DNA of 64,000 bases, from positions 124,001 to 188,000 of the forward strand of contig NZ_JBEPIJ010000001.1 of the NCBI RefSeq assembly GCF_040327995.1, read 5' to 3'. The notes beneath the pieces are model-generated. The model was not told the DNA's origin, did no database searches, and saw only the letters and a program-made list of their open reading frames with translations. Positions 60,365 to 64,000 of the stretch are shown piece after piece. The DNA is from Solimonas thermocellulolyticum. GTDB lineage: Bacteria > Pseudomonadota > Gammaproteobacteria > Nevskiales > Nevskiaceae. Every line of letters starts with the position of its first letter. Position 1 is the stretch's first letter. Position numbers and translations under genes: made by a program.

Positions 60365-61789
60365 TTACAGCAGCGCGCCCGGGTTGAGGATGCCGTTCGG
60401 ATCGAGCGCCTGCTTGATCCGGCGCATCGCCTCGACGGCGACGGGGGACTTGTAGCGACGCAGCGCGTCGCGCTTGAGCCGGCCGATACCATGCTCGGCG
60501 GAAAACGATCCGCCGAGCTCGGCGACGATGTCGTGCACGATGCGGTTGCAGCGTTCCCATTCGGCGAGAAACGCGGCACGGTCCGCGCCGATCGGCTGTG
60601 AGACGTTGAAGTGGATGTTGCCGTCGCCCAGATGGCCGAACGGGCAGACGCGCACGCCCGGCAGTGCGGCCTCGACAGCCGCGCCGGCGCGGCGCAGGAA
60701 CGCCGGCACTGCCGAGACCGGCACCGAGACATCGTGCTTGATGCTGCCGCCCTCGAATTTCTGTGCCTCGGGAATACTCTCGCGCAGACGCCAGAACGCC
60801 TGCGCCTGCGCGCGCGATTCGGCCAGCACCGCGTCGGCGATCTCGCCGGCCTGCAGCGCTTCGGCGAGCGTGGCCTCGAACAGCGGGCGCAGCTCATCGA
60901 CCGCACGGCCGCCGCTGATCTCGACCAGCAGCAGCCACGGCGGCAAGGTCGCGAACGGGGCCCGGCAACCGGCGACATGGCGCACGGCGAACGCCACGCT
61001 CATCGCGCCCATCAGTTCGCAGGCGTTGACGCGCCCGTCGCTGGCGTCCTGCAGACGGTCGAGCACGGCGAGCGCCCGATCGACGTCGTCCAGCGCGAGC
61101 AGGGCGGTCTGCACATCCCCCGGCCGCGGGAACAGGCGCAGCGTCGCCGCGGTGATCACGCCCAGCGTGCCTTCGGAGCCGATGAACAGATCGCGCAGGT
61201 CGTAGCCGGTGTTGTCCTTCTTGAGCGTCGACAGTCCGTCCCAGACACTGCCGTCGGCGAGCACGACTTCGATGCCCAGCGTCAGATCGCGCGCGACGCC
61301 GTAGCGCAGCGCATTGGTGCCGCCGGCGTTGGTCGCCAAATTGCCGCCGATCTGGCAACTGCCTTCGGCGGCCAGGCTCAGCGGGAACAGCCGGCCGGCC
61401 GCGGCCGCGGCCGACTGCACGTCGGCGAGGATGCAGCCGGCCTCGGCGGTCAGCGTACGATTGCGCGCATCGAGCGCACGGATGCGGCGCATGCGCCGCA
61501 GGCTCAGGATGATCTGCCCCTCGGCGGCCACCGCGCCGCCGCATAGCCCGGTGTTGCCGCCCTGCGGCACCACGCCCAGCCGCGCCTCGTTGCACAGCGC
61601 CAGCACACGGGCGACCTCGTCGGTGCTGGCGGGCGCGACCACCGCTGCCGCGCGGCCGCGATAGCGGCCACGCTGCTCTTCGAGAAACGGCGCCATCGCC
61701 GCAGGATCGTCGATCCAGCCGCCGTCGCCGACGACGGCGCGCAGGCGGGCAAGGGTTTGGGGCAAGCGATCACTCATGGGCCGCGCCAT
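60365..61789 (-). CDS. FAD-linked D-2-hydroxyacid dehydrogenase
   Basis: 474 residues, FAD_binding_4 plus FAD-oxidase C domains. PQGGNTGLCGGAVAAEGQIILSL binds the FAD pyrophosphate; SCQIGGNLATNAGGTNALRYG and GSEGTLGVITAATLRL are typical. The C-terminal FGHLGDGNIHFNVSQP carries the metal-ligand His, and EHGIGRLKRDAL another. Closest to D-2-hydroxyglutarate or D-lactate dehydrogenases; the substrate is unresolved. M1 at 61789 or M5 at 61777 could be the start. It is 28 bases from the AEC gene stop on the same strand. Confidence 0.9.
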   Translation of the reverse strand: MARPMSDRLPQTLARLRAVVGDGGWIDDPAAMAPFLEEQRGRYRGRAAAVVAPASTDEVARVLALCNEARLGVVPQGGNTGLCGGAVAAEGQIILSLRRMRRIRALDARNRTLTAEAGCILADVQSAAAAAGRLFPLSLAAEGSCQIGGNLATNAGGTNALRYGVARDLTLGIEVVLADGSVWDGLSTLKKDNTGYDLRDLFIGSEGTLGVITAATLRLFPRPGDVQTALLALDDVDRALAVLDRLQDASDGRVNACELMGAMSVAFAVRHVAGCRAPFATLPPWLLLVEISGGRAVDELRPLFEATLAEALQAGEIADAVLAESRAQAQAFWRLRESIPEAQKFEGGSIKHDVSVPVSAVPAFLRRAGAAVEAALPGVRVCPFGHLGDGNIHFNVSQPIGADRAAFLAEWERCNRIVHDIVAELGGSFSAEHGIGRLKRDALRRYKSPVAVEAMRRIKQALDPNGILNPGALL

Positions 61790-61817
61790 GATCGCACCAA
61801 CCGTGCTCGCGCGCGCG

Positions 61818-62717
61818 TCAGACGAGAACCAGACTCCATAGCGGCACCGTCGCCAGCGACAGCAGGATGCCGGCGCCGAGCACGCTGTTGGCCAGCGACG
61901 GGTCGAGTTGATGCTGGTCGGCGAGGATCGCCGCCGAGATCATCGGCGCCATCGCCGCCTGCAGCACGCCGATACTCAGCGTCAGGCCGCCGACGCCGGC
62001 CGCCCACCCCAGCAGCAGCACCACGAGCGGTGCGAGTAGCAGTTTCCAGCCGAGCCCCAGCAGCAGCGGCAGCGTCTGACCGCGTTCCAGACGCAGACGT
62101 AGGCGCAGACCCACCGAGAACAGCGCCAACGGCACCAGCGTGCCACCGATGCGGTGCAGGATGTCCTCGATCAGAAGCGGCCAGCCGCCGAAGCGGCCGA
62201 CGAGCACGCCGGCCAGCAGCGCGACGAAGGCCGGAAACAACAGCACGCGCCGTGCGATCGCGCGCGGATGGGTCTGCGCGCCCGAGTACAGCGCCGCGAC
62301 CAGCGTGCCGCCGACGGCGAGCATGACGAAGCAACCGAGCTGGTCGGCGACGACCCCGAGCGCGAGACCCTCTCGACCGCGCAGCGCCTCCAACAGCGGA
62401 TAACCCATGAACGAGGTATTGCCGAGGCCGCAGACCAGCGTCAGCGCGCCGATGCGGCCGCGGCTCCAGCCCAGGTGCGCGCCGAGCGTGCGAAACAGCA
62501 CGAAGGCACCGGCGAACACCAGCCATTGCGAGACCACCAGGAACCAGAACTGACCGTCGAATCGCAGTCGTGGCACCACATCGAGGATCAATGCCGGCAG
62601 GGCGATGTTGATCACCCACCAGTTGAGCCCCTGGGCGAGCCCCAGCGGCGGGCGCGCAAGGCGCGCAACCAGCACGCCGAGCGTCAGACAACCGAGCAGG
62701 AGTGCAAAAGCGGCCAT
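61818..62717 (-). CDS. AEC family transporter
   Basis: 299 residues, about 10 membrane helices in two inverted halves, as in auxin-efflux-carrier/PIN-like permeases: LNWWVINIALPALILDVVPRL, GLGNTSFMGYPLLEAL (unwound motif of the first half) and GVLQAAMAPMISAAILADQHQ in the second. Bacterial members such as MdcF export organic acids. It precedes the D-2-hydroxyacid dehydrogenase gene on the same strand, so transport of a hydroxyacid is plausible. Confidence 0.88.
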   Translation of the reverse strand: MAAFALLLGCLTLGVLVARLARPPLGLAQGLNWWVINIALPALILDVVPRLRFDGQFWFLVVSQWLVFAGAFVLFRTLGAHLGWSRGRIGALTLVCGLGNTSFMGYPLLEALRGREGLALGVVADQLGCFVMLAVGGTLVAALYSGAQTHPRAIARRVLLFPAFVALLAGVLVGRFGGWPLLIEDILHRIGGTLVPLALFSVGLRLRLRLERGQTLPLLLGLGWKLLLAPLVVLLLGWAAGVGGLTLSIGVLQAAMAPMISAAILADQHQLDPSLANSVLGAGILLSLATVPLWSLVLV

Positions 62718-62765
62718 CGGGGACGACTCGACGCCCAGCCCGCACGCACGAGCGCGCGCGACGCC

Positions 62766-63017
62766 TCAGGGACGTTCGCGATCGACGCGTCGCTTGGACG
62801 CCCGTAGCACCCGCACGGTCGGGGTCGCGGGGCGTGGCTTGATGCCGAACTGCGGCGCGCGAAACAAGGGGTCATCGACCATCGACAGCGAATGCTCCGA
62901 CTGCGCATCGAAGACCGCCGATGCGGCGTCCTCGGGCTGATCCGCCGGCGGCTGCGCCGGGTCCCGCGGCTGGGGACGCTTGCGCAGCATCGAGGCGGTG
63001 ATTCTGGGTTTGGCCAT
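62766..63017 (-). CDS. Small basic hypothetical protein
   Basis: 83 residues, Pro/Arg-rich: ITASMLRKRPQPRDPAQPP at the start and TPTVRVLRASKRRVDRERP at the end. It appears unstructured. No family recognised and the ribosome site is weak. Kept because the reading frame is open with plausible codon use and ends just before the AEC gene on the same strand. It could be spurious. Confidence 0.45.
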   Translation of the reverse strand: MAKPRITASMLRKRPQPRDPAQPPADQPEDAASAVFDAQSEHSLSMVDDPLFRAPQFGIKPRPATPTVRVLRASKRRVDRERP

Positions 63018-63108
63018 GGGGGTGTAGCAAGAGCGACGCGACCGGATGATAGCCCGCCGGCAAGGCAAGCAAGATTCCGTCCCGATGCGCGTCCGAACAG
63101 TGAACACG

Positions 63109-63135
63109 GAAAAGCCCGCGCGGTGCGGGCTTTTC
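63109..63135 (-). terminator. Hairpin terminator after tRNA-Gln
   Basis: GAAAAGCCCGC (63109-63119) and GCGGGCTTTTC (63125-63135) form a perfect 11-bp stem with loop GCGGT; the U-run on the reverse strand is in the distal arm (GCTTTTC). It lies 35 bases past the 3' end of tRNA-Gln. Confidence 0.75.
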
Positions 63136-63170
63136 GTGGCCGCGGCGCCTTGCGACGCCGGGGTCGGCAT

Positions 63171-63244
63171 TGGCTGGGGGACTAGGATTCGAACCTAGAT
63201 AGGCAGAGTCAGAGTCTGCAGTCCTACCATTAGACGATCCCCCA
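63171..63244 (-). tRNA. tRNA-Gln (CUG)
   Basis: 74 bases including CCA. Acceptor stem TGGGGGA/TCCCCCA with discriminator G; D-arm ATCGTCTAATGGTAGGA-type; anticodon loop CTCTGAC gives CTG; T-arm CTAGGTTCGAATCCTAG. The U1-A72 end pair is typical of glutamine tRNAs. Confidence 0.95.
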
Positions 63245-63282
63245 ATGAACCGATCCGAGGTTCCGGGGCACTCGGGCCGCAG

Positions 63283-63288
63283 AGTATA
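63283..63288 (-). promoter_or_regulatory. -10 box for tRNA-Gln
   Basis: TATACT on the reverse strand, about 39 bases before the tRNA 5' end, in a GC-rich setting. The -35 region is poor (CGGAAA at 17-base spacing). Confidence 0.45.
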
Positions 63289-63325
63289 CCGCACAGACCC
63301 GAGTGTTTCCGACGGCCGGGTCCTG

Positions 63326-63724
63326 TTAGCGCTTGGAGTATTGCGTACCGCGACGCGCCTTGTGCAGACCGACCTTCTTGCGCTCAACCTCGCGCGCATC
63401 GCGTGTGACCAAGCCGGCAGCGCGCAGGCCCGGACGCAAGGCTTCGTCGTAGTCGATCAGCGCCCGGGTGATGCCGTGGCGGATCGCACCGGCCTGGCCG
63501 CTGGGGCCGCCGCCCGCGACCGTGACCTTGATGTCGAAGCGGCCGACCGAGTCGGTCACTTCGAGCGGCTGGCGCACCAGCATGCGCGAGGTCTCGCGGC
63601 CGAAATAGTCCTCGACGGACTTGCCGTTGATGGTGATCTCGCCCTTGCCGGGCTTGAGGAACACGCGCGCCGTCGCCGTCTTGCGGCGACCGGTGCCGTA
63701 CTTGTAATCGATGGTCTTGGCCAT
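63326..63724 (-). CDS. rpsI: 30S ribosomal protein S9
   Basis: 132 residues. YGTGRRKTATARVFLKPGKGEITINGKSVEDYF and VTVAGGGPSGQAGAIRHGITRALI are standard S9 sequence; the C-terminal tail ends in SKR (…GTQYSKR), which reaches the P-site tRNA anticodon. It follows rplM by 21 bases, the universal L13-S9 operon. Confidence 0.98.
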   Translation of the reverse strand: MAKTIDYKYGTGRRKTATARVFLKPGKGEITINGKSVEDYFGRETSRMLVRQPLEVTDSVGRFDIKVTVAGGGPSGQAGAIRHGITRALIDYDEALRPGLRAAGLVTRDAREVERKKVGLHKARRGTQYSKR

Positions 63725-63745
63725 GGCTGGAAAGTCCCGGGCTTT

Positions 63746-64000
63746 TTAGAGTGTGAGGGCCTTGGGCTGCTGCGCCGAATGCGGATGCTCCGCGCCGGCG
63801 TAGACCTTCAGCTTGCGCAACTGGGCGTAGCCCAGCGGTCCTTTCGGCAGCATGCCCTTCACCGCCTTCTCGATGGCGCGCTCGGGGTGCTTGGCCAGCA
63901 GCTCTTCGAGCGTCTGCGAGCGGATGCCGCCCGGATACTCGGTGTGCCGGTAATAGATCTTGTCCTTGAGCTTGTTGCCGGTGACCTTCACCTTCTCGGC
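63746..64000 (-). CDS. rplM: 50S ribosomal protein L13, 3' part only
   Basis: The C-terminal 84 residues are in the window; the gene continues past the right edge. GNKLKDKIYYRHTEYPGGIRS, AIEKAVKGMLPKGPLGYAQLRKLKVY and AGAEHPHSAQQPK are characteristic of L13. It is the first gene of the rplM-rpsI operon. Confidence 0.97.
   Translation of the reverse strand, partial: AEKVKVTGNKLKDKIYYRHTEYPGGIRSQTLEELLAKHPERAIEKAVKGMLPKGPLGYAQLRKLKVYAGAEHPHSAQQPKALTL

Overview
The window is GC-rich chromosomal DNA from a gammaproteobacterium. Several gene orders are the Pseudomonas/Xanthomonas type: proC-yggT-metX-metW-DUF4426; pncC-thpR-recA-recX-alaS-lysC-csrA-tRNA-Ser-tRNA-Arg; TIGR02449-zapA-6S RNA-fthC; and rplM-rpsI. 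Together with the many lipid and steroid-type oxidation genes and cyclic-di-GMP enzymes, this suggests a Nevskiales/Solimonadaceae-like lineage; the order-level placement is inference. There are no phage, IS, integrase or CRISPR signatures.

Layout. 1-7.1 kb: partial outer-membrane barrel gene, sohB, a PEBP-like protein, a Do-family protease, the zapA/6S RNA/fthC module, an EVE protein and ilvA. 7.2-10.8 kb: proC-yggT-metX-metW-DUF4426. 10.8-14.4 kb: a tightly overlapping reverse-strand set (GMC oxidoreductase, PrcB-domain lipoprotein, NTF2-fold protein, PlsC-type acyltransferase). 14.4-17.1 kb: hsp20 and a cbpA-like gene, each with a sigma-32-like promoter candidate, then fbp. 17.2-25.8 kb: tRNA-Ser, tRNA-Arg, csrA, lysC, alaS, recX, recA, thpR, pncC and a Leu-dehydrogenase-like gene. 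26-32 kb: a TonB-dependent receptor convergent with DUF4331, a tiny lipoprotein, a TPR protein and a HupE/UreJ permease. This is the best candidate for an undescribed system, probably metal or metal-complex handling. 32-37.7 kb: a DUF6491 lipoprotein, thiolase, an SMP-30-like lipoprotein, an S46 peptidase and a membrane protein.

37.7-38.5 kb is a non-coding stretch. It holds the decayed C-terminal part of what looks like a MerR/B12-type regulator (one in-frame stop, one frameshift) and a TGTACAC-type palindrome. 38.5-47.3 kb: a cyclic-nucleotide-binding/EAL phosphodiesterase, a 946-residue hydrolase-like lipoprotein, nhaD, tRNA-Val, a matrixin-like metalloprotease and a nitroreductase. 47.3-54 kb: a small lipoprotein, a solo LuxR-type HTH protein, an AraC regulator, a SnoaL-like protein, an extended enoyl-CoA hydratase, acpH and a CHASE-PAS-GGDEF-EAL protein. 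54.2-57 kb: arsS with its AhpD-like partner, and rimO. 57-62.8 kb: a FabR/DesT-like TetR regulator facing a PF10118 hydrolase and a Baeyer-Villiger-type monooxygenase, with interlocked palindromes in between; then an FAD-linked oxidoreductase and an AEC transporter. 62.8-64 kb: a small hypothetical gene, tRNA-Gln, rpsI and partial rplM.

Most genes sit in short operons with ATGA, GTGA or TTGA overlaps, and convergent pairs are packed with almost no gap. Non-ATG starts (GTG, TTG) are common. All functional calls rest on motif and synteny recognition by eye; no database search was run.
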